This document shows, piece after piece, positions 36,291 through 50,232 of a stretch of 64,000 nucleotides of DNA. The notes under the pieces were generated by a model that did no database searches, had not been told where the DNA came from, and was given only the letters and a program-made list of their open reading frames with translations. Position 1 is the first letter of the stretch. The number at the start of each line of letters is the position of its first letter. The translations under genes and the position numbers were made by a program. Source of the DNA: Hofstenia miamia (Eukaryota > Xenacoelomorpha > Acoela); NCBI GenBank assembly GCA_004352715.1, contig SCFE01000113.1:255044-319043 (forward strand), in the 5' to 3' direction.

Positions 36291-36750
36291 CCACAGCTGA
36301 ACCAGCGGAAACAACGGAATTCAGAAGATGACTCAGTATTGTGCCCATTTTTTTAAATTCGAAGTTATCGGTGGGGTCAAAATTTCATGTGATTGGAGCC
36401 AATAAAATTCTGTCCTCAAGAACCCTAGTCTGCAATACATGGATAAAATATGCGGGACCATCGTAACAACGCCGAATATTAAGATGTAAATAAACTAGCA
36501 AGAAAACAGNNNNNNNNNNNNNNNNNNNNNCCATAGCTGAACCAGCGGAAACAACGGAATTCAGAAGATGACTCAGCATTGTGCCCATTTTTTTTAAATT
36601 CGAAGTTATCGGTGCGGTCAAAATTTCATGTGATTGGAGCCAATAAAATTCTGTCCTCAAGAACCCTAGTCTGCAATACATGGATAAAATATGCGGGACC
36701 ATCGTAACAACGCCGAATATTAAGATGTAAATAAACTAGCAAGAAAACAG
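36291..36750. repeat. 219/220-bp duplication across a 21-N gap
   Basis: 36291-36509 and 36531-36750 are nearly identical (from 'cca-agctgaaccagcggaa' to 'actagcaagaaaacag'), with single-base differences and a one-base T-run length change. They flank N run 36510-36530. The first copy runs exactly to the gap and the second starts exactly after it, which points to overlapping contigs that were not merged. Confidence 0.88.
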
Positions 36751-37149
36751 TTTAATAAATAAAAAATGCAGTAATTATAATTATATAAACGCTAACGCTA
36801 ATTGACATCACAAAAATTGGAATCGACAAGATTTGGTAACCAAATATGAAAAATTTAAATAAATCAAAAACAAACAACTACCGAAGTTGTCTTCACTGCA
36901 AACTCTATTCTATTAAAGGGAGTTGAAAAATGTTAGTTGGTGAGTTTATCAAGAAAAGGGTTATTCGTTTGGTAGCTGTGCATTGAGTTTAAAATATTCT
37001 GGCATTATTATGCGTTGATTTATGCTATTTTAATAAGCGCGCCACATTCGCAAAGCAGACTAATGCCATATAGGAAATTGACACAAGCCAGTTTGAGCGT
37101 GCGAATTAATCAAATAGCAAATAAAATTATGATCAAAAATAACAGTGGA

Positions 37150-37394
37150 CGTAGCTGGCGAGTGGCATTTTCCCTCTAGTGGAGACAAAGTAACAACACG
37201 CACAAAGAATAACGGGGCGAGTCAGTAGGAATTGATTGATTTGGCCATGTACGCCCATTGTCGTAAAAGACTAGCTAATTTGTGCGAAAGACGGGGAAGA
37301 GAGTGTTGCTTTTAAGTGGCCGCCCTTCAATCCCGTTGACAAAAGCATTATATTTGTTTACGCTTTCTCGCATAAGATGCGGCTGATATTTGCA
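37150..37394. promoter_or_regulatory. Candidate intronic regulatory block
   Basis: A more complex, GC-richer stretch inside the large intron ('aacggggcgagtcagtagga', 'gattgatttggccatgtacg', 'aagtggccgcccttcaatcc'), without repeat or coding features. 'tgattgattt' near 37235 is similar to a PBX/Exd-HOX half-site. Function is inferred only from composition and location. Its last 54 bases recur at 37868-37921 through an assembly duplication. Confidence 0.2.
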
Positions 37395-37395
37395 N

Positions 37396-37643
37396 CAGTA
37401 GCGCGCTTAGGGGGCAGGGGGGCGACTCAACCCCCCTTTTTAAATTATAATTTCCTCTTTTTCTTAAAATTGAAAATAGTTTACTTGAATTCTAAATCTC
37501 ATCAATCGATTTGCTGCTAAAAACAGACGAATTCATTTTTGTGTAAATATACTTTTGTTCAAAAAAAACTTGTTTACAATTTTTTCTGAAAAAAATGGGT
37601 GTCAGCCCCCCTCCCCGTTTTAAAAATTCTAAACGCGCCTCTG
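37396..37643 (+). mobile_element. hAT-type MITE, copy 2 (probably duplicate of copy 3)
   Basis: Starts 'cagtagcgcgcttagggg' and ends 'ctaaacgcgcctctg', inverted ends of the same family as copy 1. The interior includes 'atcaatcgatttgctgctaa' and 'gggtgtcagcccccc'. It lies in the redundant block described above, so it is likely the other allele of the copy at 38340 rather than an independent insertion. Confidence 0.75.
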
Positions 37644-38339
37644 AGTTAGGCATACACCATTTACATCGAGGTACAATTTCTGAAGTTGTAATTTACTAAG
37701 AATAATGCTGAGGTGGATTATTTTATTTCAAAACTAAAGATTAATCTAATTAAATTCAGAATGTTTTGTTTTATATATCAGACAAGAAAATCGTGGAATA
37801 TTGACATAGATATTGGTGAATGCACTCAAAGTAATGATGAACATTTGTGCTAAAGAGTGCTGCTGTNAAAAGCATTATATTTGTTTACGCTTTCTCGCAT
37901 AAGATGCGGCTGATATTTGCACATTAATATAGATTAAAATAAAACGCTTATTCAATCAAACCACCAACCAATATTTAATATAATTGTAAATAAAATTCAC
38001 TTTTACCCTGCATGCAAATCAACTTCTCTCGTTATCATGAAAACGATGGTTCACAGCTATACTGCGGGTCCAGATATTCATCATGATTTAGTTTCGAGTA
38101 GCCGCTTGTGCATGTGCATACGCAATCGCGATATATGATAATGTGAAGGCAACGTACAATTGATTTCATAGCAAATGAGTAATTCAGAATAAGTCAAATT
38201 TAGTAGACTTTTGCAATGAAAATGGCATTTGAATGCCAATTGAATTCTGCAAACAAACCAAAAACTGCACAATTCAGAATAGAGAAAAATCATGCAACTT
38301 TGAATCATGATTTTACCTCATTTTCAGTATAGGTTAGAC

Positions 38340-38584
38340 CAGTAGCGCGTTTAGAGGGCAGGGGGCGACTCAACCCCCCTTTTAAATTATAATTTCCTCT
38401 TTTTCTTAAAATTGAAATAGTTCACTTGAATTCTAAATCTCATTAATCGATTTGCTGCTAAAAACAGACGAATTCATTTTTGTGTAAATATACTTTTGTT
38501 CAAAAAAAACTTGTTTACAATTTTTTCTGAAAAAAATGGGTGTCAGCCCCCCTCCCCGTTTTAAAAATTCTAAACGCGCCTCTG
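38340..38584 (+). mobile_element. hAT-type MITE, copy 3
   Basis: Starts 'cagtagcgcgtttagagg' and ends 'ctaaacgcgcctctg'. Flanks 'ggttagac' (38332-38339) and 'agttaggc' (38585-38592) match at 6 of 8, fitting a hAT target duplication. 245 bp, longer than copy 1 (191 bp), non-coding. Confidence 0.8.
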
Positions 38585-38807
38585 AGTTAGGCATACACCA
38601 TTTACATCGAGGTACAATTTCTGAAGTTGTAATTTACTAAGAATAATGCTGAGGTGGATTATTTTATTTCAAAACTAAAGATTAATCTAATTAAATTCAG
38701 AATGTTTTGTTTTATATATCAGACAAGAAAATCGTGGAATATTGACATAGATATTGGTGAATGCACTCAAAGTAATGATGAACATTTGTGCTAAAGAGTG
38801 CTGCTGT

Positions 38808-41800
38808 TCTTGAACAAATTAAAAGTAAGCACTATTCTTCCCTCAAAATTCCATTTTAAACTCATTCATACATGAGGTTTTGATAACAAGGTAGCCTAAA
38901 CCCATGGTAGCAACTACTAATTTCTGTGGATGTAGACACATCGCCTAAGCCTTTCAAATTTTAAAGGAATCATCGTAGATAGAAAAATTAAAATTTGAGA
39001 ATTACTTAACATAAATAATAAAATTTTAAATATTTTAACGCAAAAATCTATGCGATAATTCATGTCAACGAGAAATTGTATTCAACAAGGACCAATAATG
39101 GTGCATACAAATTTCATTTATGTCAGTTAAACAGAAATGGAGTTTGATCTGAAATTAATCTGAGAAATTAGCAATGACATTGGTAACCAAAATGCAAGTG
39201 GATGGTCGAGTGAATACAATAGACAAGACGTTGATCACATAGCAAAGCAGCGATGATTGTCAATTATTTAAAAAGTTAGGATGAAATCATCAGTCTTTCT
39301 CATTAACAGCGGAATACAGATGATTGAGCAGCATAATCAATAAAAAATTAAATGAATTTTATAGCCTTGGAAAGGAAACTAGCAGACTTATATGGTGATT
39401 ATCACATCCGAATTTTCCTTCTTGCCATGTTTAACACTATATTATTTAACATGGGAAAATTATGTGATACAACACTGAACAACTCTTTATCAATGCTTGT
39501 ATCATGACATACAGGTAAAATCGCTAGAATAAATTTTTAAATTCAAAACATTGCAAAAAAGCAAGGAAGTGTTGTGAAAATGTGAATTTATGTAGCAAAA
39601 TACATAATAAAAGCAACAATATTTTAATGTTCCCAGTACAAAGTCAATTTCTGAACGGAATTTTTTTTCAGAATTTCACAACTGACATTGAATTGCATTT
39701 CTACAAGTGTTCATCAAACTATATGCAGAAAATTGCAACAACCTAAATAAGCTCACCTCGAACTTTTAGAACTGATGTGATGAATGTCTAAGTCAAATTA
39801 AAAATGTGACTTATTACAGCATAATAGAAACAAAAAACCAATGACATTGCATGTCTATAAATGTGCTCATAGTGACTATACAGCATTTTGATTACCTTAT
39901 TTTTTTTCATATTTCTAAAGATGTCATATCCATCTGATACTTCCTAAATAAACTGACAGTTTTGGATTTTTTTAAAAATAATGTGAATGTTTGCAAAATT
40001 TGTATTTTATGAAACCTTATCAAATTGTATCAAAACAAACACGTGGTTTGCGATAGGATCAGAAATAGTTGTTTTGTTTGGTATTCTTCAGCCAACCAGT
40101 TTATAAATCTGTCGTTTGATAGATGGGATACTATTTAAAATAAGAGGGTGCAAAGATATTCAGTCTAAACTAATCATGAATTATTTAACTTCTCTGAGAA
40201 CATATTAATAATTTTGACAAAAACTTGATTTTTTTACTGAAATAGTATTGATCAACACCGGAGAGTCCAGCTCTAGGTTATTTATTACAAGTCGAATATT
40301 TCATAAATTTTATAAAGAGGAGGTCGCATAGAACAATAGTAAATTGATAAATATAAACTGATGTCATACATGTGTCTGAAGTATATTTGATCTTGATATC
40401 ATGTAAAAAAATCTGCTTCCTATATTTCCGAGGAAAATTTTCAAATAAATCCAAATACCTGATTTCGCCACAATGATTATTTTGGTGCTTTTTGGCGAAA
40501 CAGTTACGGCATTAGCTTGGGTAATGACGTTTCCTACAAATAGAATTGTCTCCTAAATTCAAAATGTAATGCGCACTTATATATGAATTTGATTTCTTAA
40601 CAAAAGTGAATACAATGGAAGTCAAGTGGTAAATGACAATATCGAGAACAAAGAAAGCAGTTAGTTTAACATTGGTTGAAATTTAATATGGAAGGAATAG
40701 AATGGAGAATGGAATGGATATGTTTATACATTAAACATTTGCAAACAACATTAAACAAATAATGATGAGGGATATTTAAATTTTAAATCGTTGATTGATT
40801 GGAAGCATCTGTAGTCAAAGCGAAGCACAAAACGAAAAACGTCGATAGGCGATAAATAATTCATGAAAGAGTTACAATCAGCCGATGTAACATGAACGTA
40901 ATTAACATAAAACCATGCCACAGAAATGTAACACCGGCAGCCCTTTGTTTATACGAGTAGAAAAAGCAGGCTACTTCATCCGTACACTTATAAAAACAGA
41001 GTAACCTGAGACGCAGGTGCTTCATTATTCATAGGCTGGAATCTCCCCATGAAACCAACACAGATGGCTTACATTTTGATACTGTAGTTTTGCTCACACA
41101 TCAATTATACAGAGAAGATCTACACTGACATTCACTCGTTCTATTAACCTGAGTTGATTAAAGTTGTTAAACAAGCGCCTAGTCACAGCTAAACTAGACC
41201 CTTGCGAGGGCTTGGTTTGCACTTAAAAATATTTGGCTGAAATCGTGATCTATGAATCGCTTTAGATTACGTGTTCATCTATTGACACCCACTGCAATCG
41301 TTTAGAAATTAGTTCAATTGGAGATTAACATAGGTTTGCGTTTTACATGTAACCTTTGGATTATAAGGCACTGAGAACTACCACTGAATCAACTCCATTG
41401 TGTATGCCTTTTAGGTACAGGTTCACAGCATGCCAAAAGATTCAATACTCGCAAACGGGGCCTATACGAAACATTAAAATAAAATCTGTAAAAATATCCA
41501 ACTAAATTGATTTCCTTGGATTAATACACCAGGGCTTGTTAATGCGGTTTACGTGGATTAAGCGCAGTGCACGAGTTTTGACAAGCGAAAATGGTAAATT
41601 ATTGAGAAATAAAGTCTAAACATTGCGTTTTTGCAAGTAATAGAGCGACATGTGATAGCAGCAATTCGGTTAATAATTAAAGCGAATTCGCTAGAATTGA
41701 TAGTTTATAATTAAAGAGATGAATTGAATTAATGTCTAAGTATAAGACTCAAAGTTGAAAGTAAAAAAGCCATTGATTAATGCATTGGAGAAATTTAATA

Positions 41801-44800
41801 CAGTGCAAGTCGTAAAGTTTTCGTTAGTTTAAAGTAATTAAAACTAGTGAAATAGAAAATTAAAACCATCACTGATTAGGGGGGCACCTTGAAGCTAAAA
41901 TTACCGCTCCAAATTGAATTCGATTCGAGCAAATAAGATATGACAGGTAATCATTAAAATCGATATTTAAATAAATATGGGGATAGGCTAATAAAGTCTC
42001 AATCAACTTCTGACAGTGACAAGTCGAAAAATTAAGTATAGTAAAAAATATAACCATTCTGCAAACGACAAGAAAATGGGCATTAGTTTGATTGACTGAT
42101 CATACTTCACATTAACTCCAGATTGCATGGCAATAAATTTCAAAGATATTCCCTTAATTTATTCTAACCAAAAAATTTTCACCGAAATAAGCATTGAAAT
42201 CAAACAAATGGTTAATGTCACAAAAACTATCCCTAGTTTTAAATCAGGTTTTGATTCAATCGAGTAACGGGAACAAAATTGATATAATCAGAAATAAGAT
42301 TAACTATCTGGAGGCTTCTATTTGAAAATGTTTGTGTTTATATTAGAACAAATTTAAATGTACAACTGGTGAAAATTGATTCAAAATTAAAAAAGTGAAT
42401 AAGTTTTAGTTAAAGTTTATATCATATGGAAATAAAATAAAAAGTAAAGAGTGTAAAGCGAAAGAATTCTAGTAATTTTATGAAATTTAAAATGAATGAT
42501 AGTTTTAGGCCTAGCAATGATGTAGGAGAAAAAAAATCGATAAAAACTAGTAGGGAATAGAGAAGACTAGCGTTGAAATTATATTGGCTGGGCATGAATA
42601 ATTAAAAATTATTTTGAATAGTCCACCGTACAGTCGCTGACTAAATAATCGCTGGATTGGCACAATTTCGTATTTAATAGATGGTTTAAAGAACAAGTTA
42701 GCAAAGAGAATATACGGGCTCCACCTCTATGTCGCGTAAAAGCGAGATTAAAAGTCAATAAAACCAGTGATATTTGTCATTAACATATCATTCGATCGCT
42801 CACTCCGCTCATGTGGAGAAAGTCAAGCGCACATATCTCTTTACTTGCGGCTGTATGAAAAGAATTAAAATCAATTTTTTTTGCAGTCTACTGAGCCAAA
42901 CACAAAATACACAAAGCAAACCAGCCTGCCACAACTTAAAATATCTTCCGAAATTTGGAAAGTCGTACATAAAACGCAAAAGTTTCTTCTTTCGATTTTG
43001 CACCTTTGGATATTAATAATACAGATAAAGACTAAATGTGCTCTCGTTCATAGCAAATTTAATTCTTGACATTTGGTAAACACAGGCTGATTGCAAGTTA
43101 AATTTTTGTATGAAAAATATGTATGACTAAAAAACTATTGCAATATACTTAATCAAAGTGAAATAAACTTAGGGGTGAAAGAAACATTTTTAATTCCTTT
43201 ATGGAATTCCTGATTTATTTCCAAAATAAGCAATTCTGTAGCCGCACAATAGAGCATGAGCAATGACTGAGTAAAATTGCTACAGGGTGTTAAGAAAAAT
43301 AAATTAGAGGTAAGCAACAAGAAAATGACGACTACAAATCGGCACTTTAACAGAAGAAATGGAAGGAATACAATGATGTTGTTTAATAATGTCACAATCT
43401 AACAGGTTAATTCAAGGACGGTGGGTGAATTTATTTTATAAAGCTTTATCAAAATTAATGCTCGCCCAACGCAAAAATACGTTGTTTCAAAGAAAACCGG
43501 CAGAATTGTATTATCTGCAGCAATTCAATTCAGATGGAGCTGCAAATACCAGACATTATTGTCACTTGACTATTTAGTTCGGTCATTAACCCAACTTAGT
43601 GCATTCGTTGAATTCTTTTTTATAACAAAACATTGCATAAAATTGCTAAGTCTCAATGGCAGTACTAAATTAGAAAGAATAATCAGAAGCGTGGGTAGGG
43701 AAGTGGAGAGCAACAAGAGGAAACACTAAGTTTTGCTTCAAAAGTTGTCAAGACGCTACATCACACTAAAATTACACATTTTATCCTACATGATGTTTCT
43801 TCTTACCGAATTGTGTACAGAAAATCATCGACCAACTTATGCATAGAGACGCAATAATACCCAAACAGAGATTTATATTATGGCAACAGAGAGCTGTTGA
43901 TAAGAACAGAATACAGCTGTAAAAACACGCAATTGAATTAAGTGGAAAATATAAAAAAAATTGTTTAAGTCTAAATATGTGAAATAAAATGTGCAGCAGC
44001 TGGTGACGTCAATTTTATTGACATGGTCAAAAAATAAACATAAATTAGGTTAAACACATCGATAATGATATTAAATGCTCCTACGATAAACGACACGGGG
44101 GGCAAATAGCAAATCAATCGGGAGCAGCGCCTAGATGAACAAAGCGTAAATTAATATACAAATACCCATTGTCTGAGTTGTGAGAATTAAACAGGCTTCT
44201 TTTTTATCATTACATTTCAATTATACAGCCATTTTAATCAAAATAAATTAAATAGCAATCTCGACGAATTTTCGACCTAGTGTGCAATGAGCCGAGGAAT
44301 GTTGCTTTATGTGATGGTAATGCAACGTAGCTTGCTCTAATCAAATCCATTTATCGACATGTGATCATACGGAACTAAAACGGCGGGAAATTATTAGTTT
44401 AACCAAAGACAATTAATGAAACTAGTAAAATAAAATGTTAAAATTCTGCATTTATTGTATAGCTGACATTGAGAAATTAAATAAAAAATTTGGATTTGAA
44501 ATTTAAGAAATTTTCAAAAGCTGATGTTGAACCACATTTTTTATATATTTATAAATATACCACAATTTTTAAACTAGAAAAATATCTTTGGTAAATCTTC
44601 TATTAAAAGATGAAGATGAATCATTACTTTGGAAAATATATGGAGAAGGCCCTTTGGCCTAACCAATGCTTGTTCAGGTTAAGTGAATGAGTACACCATG
44701 GAAAAATAAATGTTGCAGCAAAAAATTATAATTAATCTTAAAAACAAGATACTGAATGAAGCCAAAGTAGCTGGCGAATAACTACTTGGCCGCCCCACTG

Positions 44801-45096
44801 CGGATATTGAGTACAGCTTGGCAACTAGCAGCGCTTGATAATAAAGTGCGTTCAGTCATGTTGGTGAATTGTGTTTATCTCATAACACTTAATTGGTCAT
44901 CAAAATTAAACACAACGACCAATTTAACCACTGTTAATGATGTTCAGTACAACTTTGCATAATCATAAATTGTAATCTGCAAAACAACCAGGAATACAAC
45001 ACTAGTAACCTGATATTGGTGGAGGTGGGAACAGTGCGTTCTTATAGTTAACAAATTGCGGTTAGCTGACCACAACAGACTAGAAACTGTTCAATT
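38808..45096. other. Intronic AT-rich sequence, nothing recognised
   Basis: Part of the 16-kb intron. No exon, RNA gene or transposon ends were recognised. Short frames (41869-42057, 42774-43016, 43153-43395, 43389-43577) overlap each other on opposite strands and look like chance. Confidence 0.5.
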
Positions 45097-45697
45097 TCAA
45101 ATAAGCCTGAGAATTCCACAGGATTTTAGCGATAAAATGGTTGGAAATGAACGAACAGCAAATGATCGAAAATTTCATAACTTTTAACGTACATTCTAGT
45201 CTACACGCATTCAAATAATGTGGAGGCAATAATATTCTCGAGATGAAAAAGTAAAAGAAAAAAATTCAGATTTATAAAAATACAAATACATCACTACAAT
45301 AATGTTCGGGAGTTCAAAATAGAATCATTTAATAAAAATAGAAATCAAATTATTTCGAATTTCTTTCAAATATATGGACAACTTTANNNNNNNNNNNNNN
45401 NNNNNNNTCAAATAAGCCTGAGAATTCCACAGGATTTTAGCGATAAAATGGTTGGAAATGAACGAACAGCAAATGATCGAAAATTTCATAACTTTTAACG
45501 TACATTCTAGTCTACACGCATTCAAATAATGTGGAGGCAATAATATTCTCGAGATGAAAAAGTAAAAGAAAAAAATTCAGATTTATAAAAATACAAATAC
45601 ATCACTACAATAATGTTCGGGAGTTCAAAATAGAATCATTTAATAAAAATAGAAATCAAATTATTTCGAATTTCTTTCAAATATATGGACAACTTTA
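45097..45697. repeat. 290-bp duplication across a 21-N gap
   Basis: 45097-45386 and 45408-45697 appear identical ('tcaaataagcctgagaattc' to 'tatatggacaacttta') and abut N run 45387-45407 on each side. Identity and placement indicate unmerged overlapping contig ends. Confidence 0.9.
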
Positions 45698-48600
45698 ATA
45701 GTTACTCAATGCAGAATAAAGGACTTCAATAGCACGATTTTCTTTTAACAGAAACAGAAGCTAAATGCAATAATGATTGAAATATTTATTGATGCAAAAA
45801 ACTTGAAAACTCTTACAAGTTAAAAAACAATTTACCTCCAATTTGCACAAAGTTAAGTGTTGAAAGGTAAGGAAGTTAAGGAGAAATCGAAACACGTTAA
45901 TAGATCCTATTGACAAATGTAGAATTTCCAGGTTATGTTTGAAGCGTGTGCTTTTAAAAATAATATAAAAAAATATAGAATAGGCATTGAAAGAATGGCT
46001 ACTCGGCGCATTTTAGTAGCAAGCGAATTATGAAATTTGTAATATGTAAAATTTCGATTGTGAATATGTAGAGGATATATTTTAAAAATGTATTTTATTA
46101 CACAGTAGGGTTTTAGACTAAAATTAACGAGTTAAAGCATAATTATTGGCCTCCTGTAGTATTTTGAATTTATTCTAAAAGCGATGCATTAATATTAATT
46201 CAAAATTTGTCGTTAAAGTACACATTTCCACGTGGCCGGCGTTTATAAAAATTTAATATAAAGCAGTAATTTGTTACCAAAGTGATAACACAATTTACTA
46301 AATGAAGTGGCGATAAAATGGACAGCCTTCTAGAATAGTAATTATCCTTGGAAATGTCAAAATAGTAATGATGTTACCAGTACATCAGAATTAAAAACGA
46401 AAAAAGCAAACGTTAATTAAATTACCCGCGTTTTAATCATAGTTATCCCTTTACAATTTTAAAAGCAATGCAAATGTCACGAAACGAAGAACGCCTCGAG
46501 ATCCAAAGTGGTTTTCTCAGATGAAAATGCTATCATGAAAAGGAAATTAAATTTTTTCCAGACTTTGCATTTAGGCAAACAAGCAAGAACATATACGCCA
46601 GGTAATATAAATGACTCATGTCATATTCCACAAAACACCACTTAAGCGGTTACATTCACTCTACCACCCAATCACTTAATTAACTAAGACTAACACTAGA
46701 GGGAGCCCAGAAATTATAAAGCTGTGTATTACACAATTATAGGAACCATTCTAATAAATTATCAGGATATAGTAAAGTCGCCATTAAAAAGCCTACAATA
46801 GAAATCTCTTTTAAATACAATGCTTACGTTTGTGGTTTCAAAGAAAATCTTTGTGTTGGCAAAACTCGATATTGACAGTCCACGTATAGATAAAACAAAA
46901 TGATACTCTTACATATCTATGCAATAATGATACAAACATCACGGGCGTGAACTTTTCAAAAGAGCAGAATCTGTGCCTGATATTTGGAAGCATGTCTATC
47001 ATCTAGTGAAAACAGTCCATATACAATGGATAAATGGCAAAAATTGTAATTTTTAAAAGCTTAATCCTCCAAATTTTAAGAGAGAATCCAATGAATGGAT
47101 TTTACACAAAACGTATTTGAGCAAGATTGATTTTACTTGAATATAAACAGTGTGAACAGTTAGTGTTTGTGTTTCAATTAAAAATGTTTAACCGAAATTA
47201 AAATGTTTATTACTATATTTACATGTACAAAACTGAACTTTGTTGCATATTGCGCCATTATTGTTAAGTAGAAGTGATTATCTTGCACGAAATATTTTTC
47301 AAAAACCATATAAACTTTCAAAGCTTAATAGTTACAATTACAATAAAATATTGTATAGACCAATTGTTCGAATGTAAATTGATATATAACAAAATAAATG
47401 GATCTTGTACAACACTTGTAAAATAGTTTGGAATGTTTGGATCAAAATGGCAACATTTTCAATTGTAAACAACCAGTCTGGCAACGTTCGTTCTTTGTAA
47501 AATATAATTAAAAGCGAAAGCAATGACAGGTTTCTCTTTCGCAGTGAAAGATACAAGAATGAACTTATCCAGTGGATTTTAAACTGTCTCAAAATAATGA
47601 GTTCATTGTCTATGTTATATATATATATATATAAATTTAGGCAACTCCAAAAAAATTATGTTGATTGTTTTCTGGAAAAAAGGAATATGGTTTGAGAAAA
47701 AAAATTTAGAGCAAATTGTGTAAAGAACTTGACACAAGCCAGAAATTCAATAGTGATAACGTAGAGGAAGACATAGAAAAAGCTCGTTCACAATAGAGTC
47801 GTAAATTAAAATGAAAAAAAAACGCATCAATGATTCCATCCCACTTATATTTCACACATAAGTTGAAATATATTAAATCAGGTTAATTGTCAGCTGTGAA
47901 AATTATTGAAAGTGAGGTAACTCGGACAATTTCAAATTATCAATTTTTCAATATTCGACCAGTGGTTTTCCCCGTGGATTTACCTCGTATATGATACAAC
48001 ATATCTCAGGCTTAAAATAAATCGCAACTTAAATTTTATTAACAAAACCAAATATTGATTTATTATTTGAATAAAAATACTAATAAATCGACGTTTAATA
48101 TTTTCAGACAGGCGAATAATAAAACAACGTCTGCTCGTATTTACAGATCAAATACGACACTACTCCATGCAGCTATAATACGTGCTTATAACGATCGAAC
48201 ACATGTCCATGTATGTCAAATGCGTGCCAGATTATTATTAATGACATTCTGTAAACAGTGTATCATCTGATGCGCAAATTGGATTGGTTTTATGATCTGA
48301 ATCCCGTTTAAAGTGCAAACACCTAATTGATTATATTTCGAACTTTCGAATTCATACAGATTACATAAAGAGACCGCATTTCGATGCAATTCGATATTCT
48401 TGAGTATGGTACCAATTTATGCAAAATTCAATATACAAAACAGTAAAATATGCCTAGATCTTAGCACAGCAGTTGTTATCAATGAAATTTATGAATATAT
48501 ATATATATATATATATATTTATTTATTTATTTACTTCTTTATTACTTCTAAATACTTTTTGTTTGCTTTCAGTTCAAATGATTTTCTATTTAATAAATGA

Positions 48601-50226
48601 AGTATCTTCTGTCAAAATCTTGTTTGATTCAGATGAACGTACAGTTGGACGCGGCGTATTGTTCAAGGTATCTTTGTTTTGCTCTTAATTTTATTAACAT
48701 CTTTAAGATTTTTGTGCGTGGAATCTTCAATCGGTATTTAAACTTATTATGCTTTTTATAATTTTACTTTAAAAAATGCCGCTAGTGATGCGCGAGTAAC
48801 CGAACATTAAATATAAAATATTCAACTAATAAATAAAGCATACTTTCGTGTACAAATGTTTACTATGATTGCATGGTTTCCATTGGTTATATTACGATGA
48901 ATTCTTATGTAAAACCTCTATTTTTCAGATAATTACATGTACAAGTTTCCAATATTGCTTAAGGGAAATCATTTCGATTTGATTATAACTAGAAATATAT
49001 TTTCTTTGAAAAATACTGGCTTGGTAATAATTTTTAGGAACATTTTTGTACAATCTGCTTCCAACAGAATGTAGTCATAGGACAACCAAGGCGCATAAAG
49101 CTAGAAATATTTCTAACTAAATGTTTAGAAGAAATTGTTTCTTGGGGTAACAATGAAAATACATCTCTTACAAATTTTTTTGAAGTTATTGACAAAATTT
49201 GGTAAAATGCTGCTTGCACGTTTGAAAAATGCATCTTTCTGAATACTTTTTTTCAATTTTGCAAAAGATCCATATTGTGATAAAAATTTCCACAAAAACA
49301 TTGTGCTAAATAATACTTTATTCAAAATGTTTCCAGCTTTTTTGCAAAATATCCAATCAATTTTTCTAGGAAATAGACGTCATGGGGAGCAGAAAATCTT
49401 TATTTATTCACTACGGAGATGTCAACTTTGCATGTGGAAGTTTCATTTTAAAACAGTAGATTTGTTCTTAAAATTACAGTTGGTTAATTAGTTGCTTATT
49501 TCAGNAGCATTTTTCCATTATACATCAGCAAGATATCCGTTTTTTCTCACAAAATTTGAATATGAAATAAAACAAAACGTTTTTATGGCGAATATTATGT
49601 TTTGAATAGTGTTAGTGTTCAAATTTTTTTGTTATTCATCATCTTGGAATTACATAAAGGAAATGAATTGTCTTGGAATATTCTAAACAAGTGAATTGAA
49701 AGGTTTATCTTCGATTAACTAAATTGATAGTAATTTCAGATAAAAAAAACAAAAAACGATTTTTGTAATTCCACGTGCAACTTGTCAATTAAATCCGGCA
49801 TATAAAATAAAATATGAAAAGTTATTTTATTATTGATTTTTTTCAATCTCAATGAAAAACTGGTTGAGAAAAGTCGGTCATTGGTAAACTTATGCTGGTA
49901 AAGCCTGTAAATCGTGAAAAATGAAATTCCACGATGCTAAAAATTGCTCTAAACTGACGAGGTTTCCAATTCAAATCCTACAACAATTGTAAAAGTTGAC
50001 AAACACATTGCCATTAAAAGAAAAATGAAACTCAAAAACAGGCACCAACGTAAACAATATAAGAAGAATGGAAACTAAACAGAACACTTGAAAAATCAAC
50101 ATGATTCCATTGGCCGCGCCAGAAATAATGCAACAAAAGCTACAACACTTAAAATTATTGTGTAAATTACAAAGAGTGGAGACAATAAAATAACTATAAA
50201 TAAACAATGATTTGAGGTTTAAAAAT
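45698..50226. other. Intronic sequence with TA microsatellites and one ambiguous base
   Basis: TA repeats at 47616-47633 and 48495-48519, the latter running into TTTA repeats. A single N at 49505 has no visible flanking duplication. No exon recognised. Confidence 0.5.
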
Positions 50227-50232
50227 GCATAC

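Larger units (their letters stand above)
37341..38807. repeat. Misjoined haplotype block with two single-N junctions
   Basis: 37341-37394 is repeated as 37868-37921 (54 bp), and 37396-37866 (471 bp) is repeated as 38340-38807 (468 bp) with a few substitutions and small indels. Single N characters sit at 37395 and 37867, exactly at the joins. The arrangement is what results when a redundant contig carrying the second haplotype of 38340-38807 is spliced into the scaffold. The true sequence probably continues from 37394 directly to 37922. Confidence 0.85.
34187..50232 (-). other. PKNOX large intron (16,046 bp)
   Basis: Donor GTATGC (50227-50232), acceptor ATTAG at the left end, phase 0. The intron holds three hAT-type MITE copies, three assembly duplications with N runs, short TA microsatellites and long AT-rich stretches in which no exon was recognised. 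Joining the flanking exons directly gives the expected protein order, so no exon is required inside. Much of 40-47 kb has more A than T on the plus strand. Confidence 0.8.
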
